Assembly (NCBI RefSeq): GCF_042956465.1
Contig: NZ_JBIBGL010000010.1
Span: forward strand, 248,001 to 312,000
Direction of reading: 5' to 3'
Length of the DNA stretch: 64,000 bases
Source: Embleya sp042956465
GTDB lineage: Bacteria > Actinomycetota > Actinomycetes > Streptomycetales > Streptomycetaceae
Numbering within the stretch: the first letter of the stretch is position 1; each line of letters starts with the position of its first letter. Of this stretch, positions 1 through 7,799 are shown piece by piece. The translations under genes and the position numbers were made by a program. The notes under the pieces were generated by a model. It searched no databases and was not told where the DNA came from. It worked only from the letters and a program-made list of their open reading frames with translations.

Positions 1-195
1 CCTGCGCACCGCCCGAACCCACCCCCCACACTGGGCCCGCCCACACTGACCGACGCACCACCGCCCGCAACGGAGCCCGCGTCCCGGGCCACGCGTCACC
101 ACCTCGCACCGAAGCAACCGACCACGCGGCGGCCAAGCGCCCATCTGCCCGGCGCGTCGAGGCCGTCGCACCGGCACACCGCGCGGTGCGAATCG

Positions 196-240
196 ACCCA
201 CCACGCCACGACCGACCACGCCGCGACCGACCACGCCGCG
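196..240. repeat. Three tandem copies of a 15-bp unit
   Basis: The unit ACCGACCACGCCGCG occurs perfectly at 211-225 and 226-240, and with two changes at 196-210. It lies in noncoding sequence and looks like a slippage repeat. Confidence 0.8.
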
Positions 241-364
241 ACGCCCCTCGCTCCGGTCGAGAACCGCCCCCTGGCCACCTGCGTGTCGGCCCCACCAGAC
301 ATGCTGTGCGTGGCCGTCGTTGCTGCGACCGGCCGGTCCGCCGCAGGGTGGTGGGCGCGCGGCT

Positions 365-385
365 CGGCCTCCCGTCCGGAGGCCG
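365..385 (-). terminator. Hairpin downstream of the reductase gene
   Basis: A perfect 8-bp stem (CGGCCTCC 365-372, GGAGGCCG 378-385) with a 5-nt loop starts a few bases past the stop codon at 393. There is no U tract, as is common in actinomycete terminators. Confidence 0.55.
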
Positions 386-392
386 GGCCGCG

Positions 393-851
393 TTACTCCA
401 GAGACATCAGTTCGGCGGCCACGACGGCACCCAATTCGGTGCAGGCCGCGAGGGTGTCGCGGGTGGGCGGTCCGGCGACCTCCACCGGCGGGCGGACCCG
501 CCGCCATTGCAGGCCGGTGGCCACCGATTCGACCGAGCGGACCGCGCCGGTGGTGTCGCTCCCGCCGTGTACGTACAGGCCGTAGGGACGGCGGACCGTC
601 TCGTGCAGGCAGGGGTAGTAGGCCGAGTCGAAGAAGTGCTTCAGCGCCCCCGACATGTAGCCCAGGTTCGCGGGTGTGCCCAGCAGGTAGCCGTCCGCCT
701 CCAGGACCTCGACCGGCGAGCAGGTGAGCGCGGCCCGGACCCGGACCTCGACGCCCTCGATCTCCGGATCGCGGGCGCCGGCGAGCGTCGCCTCCAGCAT
801 CTCGGCGAGTGTGGGCGAGGGCGTGTGGTGCACGACGAGCAGGATGGCCAT
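393..851 (-). CDS. Flavodoxin-like NADPH-dependent FMN reductase family protein
   Basis: This 152-residue protein has a flavodoxin-like fold. The N-terminus ILLVVHHTPSPTLAEML fits the strand-loop-helix that binds the FMN phosphate. The later GTPANLGYMSGALKHFFD (about residues 62-79) is the second flavin loop seen in WrbA-like and FMN reductase proteins. A role as a cytosolic flavin-dependent oxidoreductase is inferred from the family; the electron donor and substrate are unknown. The ATG at 851 starts directly at the first beta strand. It is transcribed away from the small membrane-protein gene at 1233, with a 381-bp divergent region between them, and is followed by a terminator hairpin. Confidence 0.8.
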   Translation of the reverse strand: MAILLVVHHTPSPTLAEMLEATLAGARDPEIEGVEVRVRAALTCSPVEVLEADGYLLGTPANLGYMSGALKHFFDSAYYPCLHETVRRPYGLYVHGGSDTTGAVRSVESVATGLQWRRVRPPVEVAGPPTRDTLAACTELGAVVAAELMSLE

Positions 852-1232
852 GGCCTCACGCTGCCAGAACCGGACCGGTGTGGAAACGACCCGATCGGCG
901 GCCGCCGCTCCGGCCACCCCTCCGGCCGCCGCCCGGGCGCCACTCCAATGGGTGAGTTCGTCGCGAAATCGACATCGGGTACGCCCCGCCGCGACGGAGC
1001 CCGCAGCCTCGGCCGGGTCCGCCGCAACTCGAGCCTCCCGCCCGCGCGTACGGGCTCTCCGAGTCACCCATACGAGTGGATCGCCGGAAAAGACGTGGCG
1101 ATTCCACCCGTTTGATGCTTTGACACGTGCGCACCATTTGTCACGATAAGAGCACTTTAGGTAATACGTCGATAGGCCAACCGGCCGGCACCCCAACCCG
1201 GCACCCGGCACCTCGGGGAGACCCACATCCAC
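852..1232. other. Divergent intergenic region
   Basis: These 381 bp separate the reductase gene (minus) and the small membrane-protein gene (plus). The last 120 bp are AT-richer and contain the promoter-like site at 1120-1150. I see no coding sequence. Confidence 0.6.
1120..1150 (+). promoter_or_regulatory. Putative promoter with TGACA/TGTCA inverted repeat
   Basis: A consensus -35 TTGACA lies at 1120-1125 and GATAAG, a weak -10, at 1145-1150; the 19-bp spacing is long. TGACA (1121-1125) and TGTCA (1139-1143) form an inverted repeat that could be an operator. It would serve the gene cluster starting at 1233. Confidence 0.4.
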
Positions 1233-1601
1233 ATGCGCCTCACCCACATGCGACTGCTGCCCTATCCCCGCTCCAAGTCCCCCACCGACCCCGACACCGC
1301 CCCCGCACCCGGCCCCGTCGCCGACCCGACCCCGGTCACCGGGAACCCACCCGCCCCACCCGCCCCCGCACTGCCCTCCCTCGTCTCGGTGGTCCGCCGC
1401 ACCCTGGCTCCCGCCACCCGCGCCGACACCGCCCACTCCCGCACCTTCCACACCGTCTACGCGCTCACCACGCTCCCGCTGGTGATCGCCCTCCATGCCG
1501 CCCTCTGGGCGTTGTCCACCCCCGGGCGCCTCGGCGCCACCCTCCTGGTCCTGTACGGCCTCGGCCGAACCGGGATCCTCACCGCGCACGCCACACACTG
1601 A
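1233..1601 (+). CDS. Small proline-rich membrane protein, function unknown
   Basis: I do not recognise this 122-residue protein. Residues 15-50 are rich in proline and alanine and look disordered and cytosolic. Residues about 80-118 form two hydrophobic segments (TVYALTTLPLVIALHAALWA and ATLLVLYGL) that fit a membrane hairpin. A GGGGAG motif lies 13 bases before the ATG, a long spacing; an in-frame ATG five codons later is an alternative start. It is followed after 23 bp by another tiny membrane-protein gene and then an FtsK-like ATPase on the same strand. Small membrane proteins next to FtsK-like translocases are typical of actinomycete plasmid-transfer (Tra/Spd) loci, so a supporting role is possible but unproven. 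Confidence 0.6.
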   Translation: MRLTHMRLLPYPRSKSPTDPDTAPAPGPVADPTPVTGNPPAPPAPALPSLVSVVRRTLAPATRADTAHSRTFHTVYALTTLPLVIALHAALWALSTPGRLGATLLVLYGLGRTGILTAHATH

Positions 1602-1624
1602 GTGCGCCGCCCGAAGGAGCACCC

Positions 1625-1819
1625 ATGGTTCTGTCCATCTCCGGCGTCCTGCTGCTCGGCGTCATCGCCTACGTCTTCTTCCGCAAGGACGGGCTGAGAC
1701 TCCCGCACGCCCTCGTCTGTGCCCTCTTCGGGTTCTACCTGGCAGGCAGTTCGATCGCCCCGCACATCGCGGCGAGCGGCAACAGCATCGCCAACCTGCT
1801 CAGCGGCCTCAACTTCTGA
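1625..1819 (+). CDS. Tiny two-helix membrane protein (64 aa)
   Basis: A strong ribosome binding site (AAGGAG, 5-nt spacer) precedes the ATG. The 64 residues hold two hydrophobic stretches: SGVLLLGVIAYVFF near residues 5-18, and ALVCALFGFYLAGSSIA near 30-46, joined by a short charged loop (RKDGLR). The C-terminus is amphipathic. No catalytic motif is visible. It lies 23 bp after the preceding small membrane-protein gene and is probably cotranscribed with it. The MITE-like palindrome at 1842-1949 separates it from the FtsK-like gene. The function is unknown; association with the translocase is inferred from position only. Confidence 0.65.
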   Translation: MVLSISGVLLLGVIAYVFFRKDGLRLPHALVCALFGFYLAGSSIAPHIAASGNSIANLLSGLNF

Positions 1820-1841
1820 CCGGCCGCCCGTCCCCACCGCC

Positions 1842-1949
1842 GCCAGGGCGTGTCCTCGATCCCCCGCCGGACCGGCCGCAACCGCGCGACACCACCACCC
1901 AGGTGTCGACGGCCGCGGACCCGGCGGGCCTTCGAGGACACGCCCTGGC
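1842..1949. mobile_element. MITE-like palindromic element, 108 bp
   Basis: Perfect 18-bp terminal inverted repeats GCCAGGGCGTGTCCTCGA (1842-1859) and its complement (1932-1949) are followed inward by a second arm (CCCGCCGG 1863-1870, CCGGCGGG 1921-1928). A central stem GACACC/GGTGTC lies at 1888-1907. Nearly the whole segment can fold into one hairpin. No transposase is encoded. The ends resemble, from memory, termini of Streptomyces insertion sequences. A clear target-site duplication is not visible. Confidence 0.55.
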
Positions 1950-2011
1950 CCCGGCTCATCCCCCGAACCGGGGCCTCCCGCCTACCCGAACCGACCCCTC
2001 ACGGAGACCGC

Positions 2012-3592
2012 ATGTCCCCCGGCCCCAAATCCCTCGCCGCCATCGCCCGGCGCGCCAAGGACGGCATCGGCAACACCCGCACCCGCGCGCATCGCATCAC
2101 CCACGTCACGCGGGACACCTTCTCGCCCGTGCTCACCCTCACCCGAGGTCTGAACCGGCAGCTCGGATGGGCGCGCAACTGGTGGAAGGGCGCCTCGGCG
2201 GACAAGCGCAAGGCCGGCGCCGCGGGCATCGCCGCGGTCCTGCTCGCCCTCTACTACCTGCCCTACGCCCCGCTGATCGCCCTGCTCCTGGTGCTGGCCG
2301 GCGCCGCCTGGCTCGGCCGCGAGGAGAAGCCCGCCACCGAGCCCGGCCCCGATCCCACCGACGTCAAACTCCAGACCGTCTACAACGGCCTGGTGCCCTA
2401 CCTCGCCGACGACCACGACCCCGCCCGGCTGTTCCACCCCGGCGGCCCGTACCAGAACGCCTTCCGACACTGGGAACTCGACGGCGACCGGATCGTCCGC
2501 CTCGAATTGACCTACAGCCCCTACTTCACCGACGACGACCCCGCCGCCCGGGCCCGGATCGAACGGGTGCTCCAGGCCAAGCTCGGCCGCGGTCGCGAGT
2601 ACGTCTACGAGTGGGACACCGAGAGCAACCACCTCACCCTGGCCGCCCTGCCCCCGCTGCCCACGGCCGTGCCCGCCCAGCAGTTCGTCACCGCGCCGTG
2701 CGAGATCCTGCTCGGCATCACCGACGCGGGCAGCACCAACCGCCGCATCCCGGTGCACGTGGACGACACCATCCGGCAACTCCCGCCGGTCATCTGGCGC
2801 ACCGGCAACCGCAGCACCGACCCGCACCTGCTCGCCGTCGCCGCCCCCGGCGCGGGCAAGTCCAACCTGCTGCGCACCATCGCCCTCCAGGCCGCCCGGG
2901 ACGGCGACATCGTGGTCGTCGACGGCAGCGGCTCCGGCGACTACGCGTGCCTGGCCGGCCGGCGCAACATCCTGCGGATCGAGACCGGCTACCACGGCGC
3001 ATTGGAAACCCTGACCTGGCTGCGCCACGAGACCGAACGCCGGATCGCCGCCGTCACCTATGCCAAGCAACACGGCACACCGGTCCCGGACAACGCCCGC
3101 CGCCCGCTGTGGGTGATCCTCGACGAGATCACCGAACTCTCCGACCTCGCCGCCGGTCAGGGCACCACCGACCCGCAGGAACTGCTCGACCTCCCGCTGC
3201 GCCTGGGTCGCGCCGCGCACATCGGCGTGATCACCAGCGCCCGCCCCAGCCACCTGGAGCGGCTGCGCCCCACGCTGATCGCCGACACGCACACCCGCGT
3301 CGTGCTGGGCCCGCTCGACCCGGAGACCGTCCTCACCGTGCTGGGCGCCACCCCCGGCGTCTCCGGCGGCGAGGGCATGCCTCCCGGTCGCGGCTACGTC
3401 CGGATCGGCAACGGCCCCGTGGTGCGCATCCAGATCCCGCACACCCCCGATCCGCTGGAGGAGGACACCTCGGAGGCCGACCGCATGCGCCTGCTCGCGC
3501 TGCTGCCCCGTCACGCCGACGCCCTCCCCGTCGAGGTGCCCTCGATCTCGCTCGCCAAGACACCCGAACGCGAGCCCGAGCCCACCGGCTGA
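2012..3592 (+). CDS. FtsK/SpoIIIE-like membrane-anchored DNA translocase
   Basis: This 526-residue protein has an N-terminal basic region, one long hydrophobic segment (residues about 69-103) able to span the membrane once or twice, and a C-terminal FtsK/SpoIIIE-type ATPase. Walker A is APGAGKSNLLRT (about 278-289) and Walker B is LWVILDEITEL (about 367-377). The family pumps double-stranded DNA with ATP. The DNA-orienting gamma domain of true FtsK is absent, since the protein ends soon after the ATPase in a short acidic/proline tail. It is also shorter than cell-division FtsK. GGAGA precedes the ATG. Two tiny membrane-protein genes upstream resemble the layout of actinomycete conjugation modules, but no replication or integrase genes accompany it here. 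It may be a conserved chromosomal paralogue rather than a transfer gene. A strong terminator follows. Confidence 0.8.
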   Translation: MSPGPKSLAAIARRAKDGIGNTRTRAHRITHVTRDTFSPVLTLTRGLNRQLGWARNWWKGASADKRKAGAAGIAAVLLALYYLPYAPLIALLLVLAGAAWLGREEKPATEPGPDPTDVKLQTVYNGLVPYLADDHDPARLFHPGGPYQNAFRHWELDGDRIVRLELTYSPYFTDDDPAARARIERVLQAKLGRGREYVYEWDTESNHLTLAALPPLPTAVPAQQFVTAPCEILLGITDAGSTNRRIPVHVDDTIRQLPPVIWRTGNRSTDPHLLAVAAPGAGKSNLLRTIALQAARDGDIVVVDGSGSGDYACLAGRRNILRIETGYHGALETLTWLRHETERRIAAVTYAKQHGTPVPDNARRPLWVILDEITELSDLAAGQGTTDPQELLDLPLRLGRAAHIGVITSARPSHLERLRPTLIADTHTRVVLGPLDPETVLTVLGATPGVSGGEGMPPGRGYVRIGNGPVVRIQIPHTPDPLEEDTSEADRMRLLALLPRHADALPVEVPSISLAKTPEREPEPTG

Positions 3593-3682
3593 ACCCCGGC
3601 GCGCCACCCCGCGCCACGCTCTCACCAAGGCTCGCAAGGACCCCGCAACAGCCGCCGTGACGCTCCCCGACATCCCCACGAA

Positions 3683-3713
3683 GGCCCCCCGAGCACGCCA
3701 CGCTCGGGGGGCC
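3683..3713 (+). terminator. Strong intrinsic-type terminator after the FtsK-like gene
   Basis: A perfect 12-bp stem (GGCCCCCCGAGC 3683-3694, GCTCGGGGGGCC 3702-3713) with a 7-nt loop lies 91 bp after the stop codon. It argues that the next gene starts downstream, at 3819, and not at earlier in-frame codons. Confidence 0.8.
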
Positions 3714-3818
3714 TCGACGTACGCCCGGCGCACCGGCAAATACCCAAAACGCACCACTCCGTCCCCACTCGCGCGCCATGATGGGGGCCCGTACCCCCAC
3801 GGAGGACGTGGACGCCCA

Positions 3819-6338
3819 GTGTTCGACCTCGCCAACTTCACCGTCAGCGACATGGTCGTGTGCAGTTCCGAACTGCGCCAAGTCACCGCCGACTCGGCCA
3901 CCACCGAGGACGCGGCCCGCGCGATCGTGCAGCACCTGCGCACCACCTTCCGTGACCCGCACACCGGGCAGCCCCAACTCGTCCTCGTCCGCCTGTTCCA
4001 GACCATGCCCTGGCGCAACCTCACCCCAGACCTGGAACAGCGCGCGCTGCGCCGGCAACCCGATCTGGCCCCGCACCCGGACCTGCGCTGCCTCACCCTG
4101 CTGGCCACCGTCGGCGACCTGCCCGAGTGGTGCGACCGCACCCGATCGCGGCACCACCAGGTGGTCGCCTTCCCGAGTGCGAACGCGGTCCGCCGGGCGC
4201 CGATGATCAGCGCCATGCTGGAGCAACTCGGGGTCACCGCCGAGGAGATCGTGGCCGGGCCGCTGCCCACCGACAACGAGTGGGACCGGCACGACATCCA
4301 CCACATCCCGGATGCGCTCACCAGCGACGCCGTCCCGGACAAGGAGTTCATCCGGGCGAGCGGCATAAAATCCGTGGTCGGCTACGCCGGCAAGCTCCCC
4401 GACGGCGAACTGTTCACGGTGTTGATGTTCACCCGCGTACCCGTGCCGGCCCGGATCGCCGAACTCTTCCGCACCGTCGCCGTGTCCACCCGGCTGGCCC
4501 TGCTCCCGCTCAACACCGCGCCGCTGTTCGCCGGCGGCCCCTCCCAGCCCACCCCCACCACACACGTGGCCGCCGCGCGCCTGGACGCCCTCGAACAACT
4601 CCTGGCCGCCCACGAGGGCACCACCGCGCAACAGGCCCTGGTCGCCGAGGACGCCCGCGACCGGGTCCGCTCGCAGCAGGAGCAACTCGCCTACAAGCAG
4701 CGCCGACTCGATCAGGAGACCCGGATCGTCGAGACCCTGTACCGGGTCGGCCAGAAGCTCACCCGCGAACTCAACCTCGAACGCCTGGTCCAGGCCGCCA
4801 CCGACGCCGCCACCTCGGTGATCGCCGCCGAGCACGGCATCTTCCGCTACATCGACTACGACACCGGCGGCGTCGCGGACACCCGCTACGCCGTCACCAG
4901 CCCGGACCCCACCCTGATCGACCGGCTGCCCCGGCCCCGGCCCGCACTCGCCGCGCGCAGCCGCCCGCAGACCACCACCGCGCCGCCGGTCACCGTGCGC
5001 CGCGGCGACCTCACCGAGGACCCCGCCGCCGGCCGACTGCTGCCCTATCGGATCAGCGCCGACGGCCAACCGCCCGTACGCAGCCTGCTGACCATCCCGG
5101 TGACCACCGCCACCGGCGAGGACCTGGGCGCGTTCTCCTTCTGCCACACCCGGGCCGACGTGTTCACCGAACGCGACGAACAACTCGCCCTGGGCATCGC
5201 CGCGCAGGCCGCCACCGCGATCGAGAACGCCCGGCTGTTCCGCAGCGTGCGCGACACCGCCGTCGAACTCCAGCGCAGCCTGCTCCCGCAGGTTCCGCCC
5301 GACCTGGACGAGCTCAACATCGCCTTCCGCTACCTGCCCGGCGCCAAGGGCCAACAGGTCGGCGGCGACTGGTTCGACGTGATCCCGCTGTCCGCCGGCC
5401 GGATCGCCCTGGTGGTCGGCGACGTGATGGGCCGAGGTCTGCAGGCCGCCGCCGTGATGGGCCAACTGCGCGCCGCGGTACGGGCGTACGCGGTGATGGA
5501 CCTGCCGCCCGGGCAGGTGATGCGGCACCTCAACCGGCTGGTCACCGGGCTCGGCAGCGAGGACCAGATCATCACCTGCGTCTACGCCGTCTACGATCCC
5601 GGCGACGCCACCGTGCACTGGTCCAACGCCGGCCATCTGCCGCCCGCCCTGATCGGCGCGGACGGCAAGGTCGAACTCCTGGAGGACGACCTCGGCGTGC
5701 CGCTCGGCCTGGACGGCACCACCTTCGACGACGCGGTCGTCGGCTTCGACACCGGCGACCAGCTGCTCCTGTACACGGACGGCCTGGTCGAGTCGCACGA
5801 CGCCTCGCTCACCGACCGACTCCAGGAACTGACCGAGCACATCGACGGCACCACCGGCGGCGCCCACAACGTCGCCGATGTCGCCGACCTGCTCACCAAG
5901 ACCATGCTCACCGGCCAGGAGCCGGACGACGTCGCGCTGCTGCTGGTGCGCGCCCGGCACAGCATCGAGCGGACCGCGGGCCTGGATCTGCCGCCGACGC
6001 CGCGCTCGGCCCGCGAGGCCCGCGACTTCGTCCGTGCCACGCTGGGCCGCTGGGACCTGACCGACCACAGCGACACCACGTGCTCGGTGGTCACCGAACT
6101 CGTCTCCAACGCGGCCGAGCACGCCCGCACGCCGATGGAACTGCGACTGCGCCATCACCCCGGCCGGCTGATCGTCGAGGTGGTCGACCACGACGGAAGG
6201 CTGCCCAAGGAGATCGCCTCGCCCGGCCACGACGAGCGGCATCGGGGGTTGTGCATCGTGGCCGGGATGACCACCGATTGGGGCGTGCGTCCCACGGACA
6301 CCGGAAAGATCGTCTGGGCGGAGATCCGTGATCGTTGA
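3819..6338 (+). CDS. GAF-SpoIIE phosphatase with C-terminal HATPase (RsbU/RsbW-type)
   Basis: This 839-residue signalling protein has four parts. The N-terminal region (1-225) matches no domain I know. A charged coiled coil (about 254-310) and a GAF sensor domain (about 317-477) follow. Next comes a PP2C-type SpoIIE phosphatase (about 481-684) with metal-binding GGDWFDVIPL and GDVMGRG and the later LLLYTDGLVE. The last part is an anti-sigma-type HATPase (about 722-839) with the N box VTELVSNAAEHA. In this family the phosphatase dephosphorylates anti-anti-sigma factors and the HATPase can act as their kinase or bind sigma factors, so it probably tunes a stress sigma pathway. The partner is not in the window. 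GTG 3819 is chosen because GGAGGA lies 12 bases upstream and a terminator lies before it. Confidence 0.85.
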   Translation: MFDLANFTVSDMVVCSSELRQVTADSATTEDAARAIVQHLRTTFRDPHTGQPQLVLVRLFQTMPWRNLTPDLEQRALRRQPDLAPHPDLRCLTLLATVGDLPEWCDRTRSRHHQVVAFPSANAVRRAPMISAMLEQLGVTAEEIVAGPLPTDNEWDRHDIHHIPDALTSDAVPDKEFIRASGIKSVVGYAGKLPDGELFTVLMFTRVPVPARIAELFRTVAVSTRLALLPLNTAPLFAGGPSQPTPTTHVAAARLDALEQLLAAHEGTTAQQALVAEDARDRVRSQQEQLAYKQRRLDQETRIVETLYRVGQKLTRELNLERLVQAATDAATSVIAAEHGIFRYIDYDTGGVADTRYAVTSPDPTLIDRLPRPRPALAARSRPQTTTAPPVTVRRGDLTEDPAAGRLLPYRISADGQPPVRSLLTIPVTTATGEDLGAFSFCHTRADVFTERDEQLALGIAAQAATAIENARLFRSVRDTAVELQRSLLPQVPPDLDELNIAFRYLPGAKGQQVGGDWFDVIPLSAGRIALVVGDVMGRGLQAAAVMGQLRAAVRAYAVMDLPPGQVMRHLNRLVTGLGSEDQIITCVYAVYDPGDATVHWSNAGHLPPALIGADGKVELLEDDLGVPLGLDGTTFDDAVVGFDTGDQLLLYTDGLVESHDASLTDRLQELTEHIDGTTGGAHNVADVADLLTKTMLTGQEPDDVALLLVRARHSIERTAGLDLPPTPRSAREARDFVRATLGRWDLTDHSDTTCSVVTELVSNAAEHARTPMELRLRHHPGRLIVEVVDHDGRLPKEIASPGHDERHRGLCIVAGMTTDWGVRPTDTGKIVWAEIRDR

Positions 6339-6691
6339 CGCCCGGCTCGTCCCCGCCCGTCGGGCGCACCCGTCACACCCGCATCACCCACACCGGATCG
6401 CACGGCGCGACGCCGGGCCGATGGGCCGGTCCGACTTCGCTGTGCGTGGCGACGTACATACCGGGCAGGTGTACGTCGTCGATTCCCGGGCCGATCAGGC
6501 GAGTTTTATGTCACTTTCTCCCGGCGATGTAATGAATCATCCGTTTTAGGGTAGCTACTCACCGTCACGGACCCCGGCTCCTGCCCACCGACCCCTCGGT
6601 CGGGAATCTTCGGGGCCCGTCACGCGTTCTGCAAACGGACGAGACAGCAAGACCTGTCGATGTGGGTAGATCAAGCCAGGAGGCACGATTC
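6339..6691. other. Intergenic leader of rbpA
   Basis: These 353 bp hold no gene. An unusually AT-rich patch at about 6503-6560 contains GGGTA (6549-6553) but no clear -35 partner. The SigR promoter at 6602-6628 is the one recognisable control element. Confidence 0.6.
6602..6628 (+). promoter_or_regulatory. SigR-type promoter of rbpA
   Basis: GGGAAT (6602-6607) and GTT (6626-6628) are separated by exactly 18 bp, matching the SigR (thiol-oxidative stress ECF sigma) consensus GGAAT-N18/19-GTT. rbpA of Streptomyces coelicolor is known to be SigR-dependent. The start codon lies about 55 nt past the predicted transcription start. Confidence 0.85.
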
Positions 6692-7066
6692 ATGAGTGAG
6701 CGAGCTCTCCGCGGCACACGCCTTGGCGCCACCAGCTACGAGACCGATCGCGGTATCGATCTGGCGCCGCGTCGCACCGTGGAGTACGACTGCCCCAGGG
6801 GGCACCGCTTCGAGATGCCGTTCTCCGTCGAGGCGGAGATCCCCTCGACGTGGGAGTGCCGCAGCTGCGGTGCCGTCGCGCAGTTGGTGGACGGCACGCC
6901 GCCGGAGGAAAAGAAGAACAAGGCCACGCGCACACACTGGGACATGCTCATGGAGCGGCGTACCCGGGAAGAGCTGGAAGAGGTGCTCGCCGAGCGCCTC
7001 GCCGTACTGCGGTCGGGTGGGATCAACCTCCACCACGATCCGCGCAACAACCGCAAGAGCGCCTGA
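6692..7066 (+). CDS. rbpA: RNA polymerase-binding protein RbpA
   Basis: RbpA binds the principal sigma factor and RNA polymerase beta subunit in actinobacteria and stabilises open promoter complexes. The 124-residue length equals that of the S. coelicolor protein. The zinc ligands expected for the family are visible as C34 and H38 (DCPRGHRF) and C56 and C59 (WECRSCG). The C-terminal sigma-interacting part RTHWDMLMERRTREELEEVL is intact. AGGAGG lies nine bases before the ATG. A SigR promoter upstream links it to the disulfide stress response. A long hairpin separates it from the convergent fxsA gene. Confidence 0.97.
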   Translation: MSERALRGTRLGATSYETDRGIDLAPRRTVEYDCPRGHRFEMPFSVEAEIPSTWECRSCGAVAQLVDGTPPEEKKNKATRTHWDMLMERRTREELEEVLAERLAVLRSGGINLHHDPRNNRKSA

Positions 7067-7123
7067 GCGAGCACCGCGCGAGCCCGCTCCGGGCACGTGC
7101 GGATCCCGTCGACAGGTGGCACC

Positions 7124-7170
7124 GACGCCCGGGGCGCCGACGATCTCACGATCGTGGCGCCCCGGGCGTC
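7124..7170. terminator. Bidirectional terminator between rbpA and fxsA
   Basis: GACGCCCGGGGCGCC (7124-7138) pairs perfectly with GGCGCCCCGGGCGTC (7156-7170). An inner ACGAT/ATCGT stem (7140-7144, 7151-7155) continues after one bulged base. It lies between two convergent genes. Confidence 0.85.
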
Positions 7171-7228
7171 GTGCTGTGTCCGGTCGTGCCGTGGCGTCGT
7201 GTCCCGCCGGGCCGCTCGGGAACCGCCC

Positions 7229-7795
7229 TCAGGGCAGTTCGCGCGGCGGCTGCCGCGGCGGGTCGTCGTCGCGGTGCACGTCCTGCGGGTCGATCACCTC
7301 GCCGCGCACGATCTTGCCGTCCGGGCGGTGGATCCGCGCCTCCTGCACCACGCCGGAGAACCGCGGGCTGCTCGCCACCTTCGCGGCCACCACGGTGCCG
7401 ATCAGTCGCCGGATCAGCGGCCGGGTGAACGGCAGCACGCAGAGCAGGCCCAGCACGTCGGTGATGAACCCGGGGATGATCAGCAGGATGCCGCCCAGGA
7501 TCACCACGCCCGCGTCGGCGGCGGCCTTGGTCGCCTCCTTGCCCTGGGCCGCGAGCACGGTCGGGTCGCTCTGGCCCTCGCGCTGCGCCTGTTCGCCGAG
7601 CGCCCGCAGCCGGGTCAACACCCGGCGGCCCTCGTAGCGGATCACCAGCGAGCCCAGCGCGACGCCGGCCAGGATCAGCAGGAAGGTCCGACCCGCCCCG
7701 ATGGCGCCGCCGACCCGGCTGATCACGTAGATCTCGGCCAGTGGCAGCGCGACGATCGGCAGGAGCATGGCCGCTCGGCGCAGCGGGGTACTCAC
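7229..7795 (-). CDS. fxsA: FxsA family membrane protein
   Basis: FxsA is an inner-membrane protein first described as a suppressor of phage F exclusion in E. coli; its biochemical role is unclear. This 188-residue copy has the family's hydrophobic segments (residues about 7-30 and 35-52, then VVILGGILLIIPGFITDVLGLLCVLP near 98-123). The GGILLIIPGFITDVLGLLLLLP-like stretch is the family hallmark. A charged C-terminal tail ends in a proline-rich segment. The GTG at 7795 starts 4 nt after the ppm1 stop codon, so translation is probably coupled within an lnt-ppm1-fxsA operon. A bidirectional terminator follows. Confidence 0.85.
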   Translation of the reverse strand: MSTPLRRAAMLLPIVALPLAEIYVISRVGGAIGAGRTFLLILAGVALGSLVIRYEGRRVLTRLRALGEQAQREGQSDPTVLAAQGKEATKAAADAGVVILGGILLIIPGFITDVLGLLCVLPFTRPLIRRLIGTVVAAKVASSPRFSGVVQEARIHRPDGKIVRGEVIDPQDVHRDDDPPRQPPRELP

Positions 7796-7799
7796 GCGA

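Larger units (their letters stand above)
1..392. other. Intergenic stretch at left window edge
   Basis: No gene is supported here. It holds a 15-bp tandem repeat (196-240) and the probable terminator of the minus-strand reductase gene (365-385). A gene may end just outside the window. Confidence 0.6.

Noticed and set aside
1842..1949. Interpreting the palindrome as an ordinary intrinsic terminator
   Set aside because: The 108-bp size and 18-bp perfect distal arms are unlike the compact terminators elsewhere in the window, though termination as a side effect remains possible.
3657..3818. An upstream extension of the SpoIIE-type gene
   Set aside because: It reads through a 12-bp terminator hairpin (3683-3713) and low-complexity sequence; GTG 3819 has a GGAGGA site.
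1982..6242. Very long open frames antisense to the FtsK-like and SpoIIE genes
   Set aside because: They have no ribosome binding sites or domains and arise from high third-position GC on the opposite strand; the plus-strand proteins have clear family motifs.
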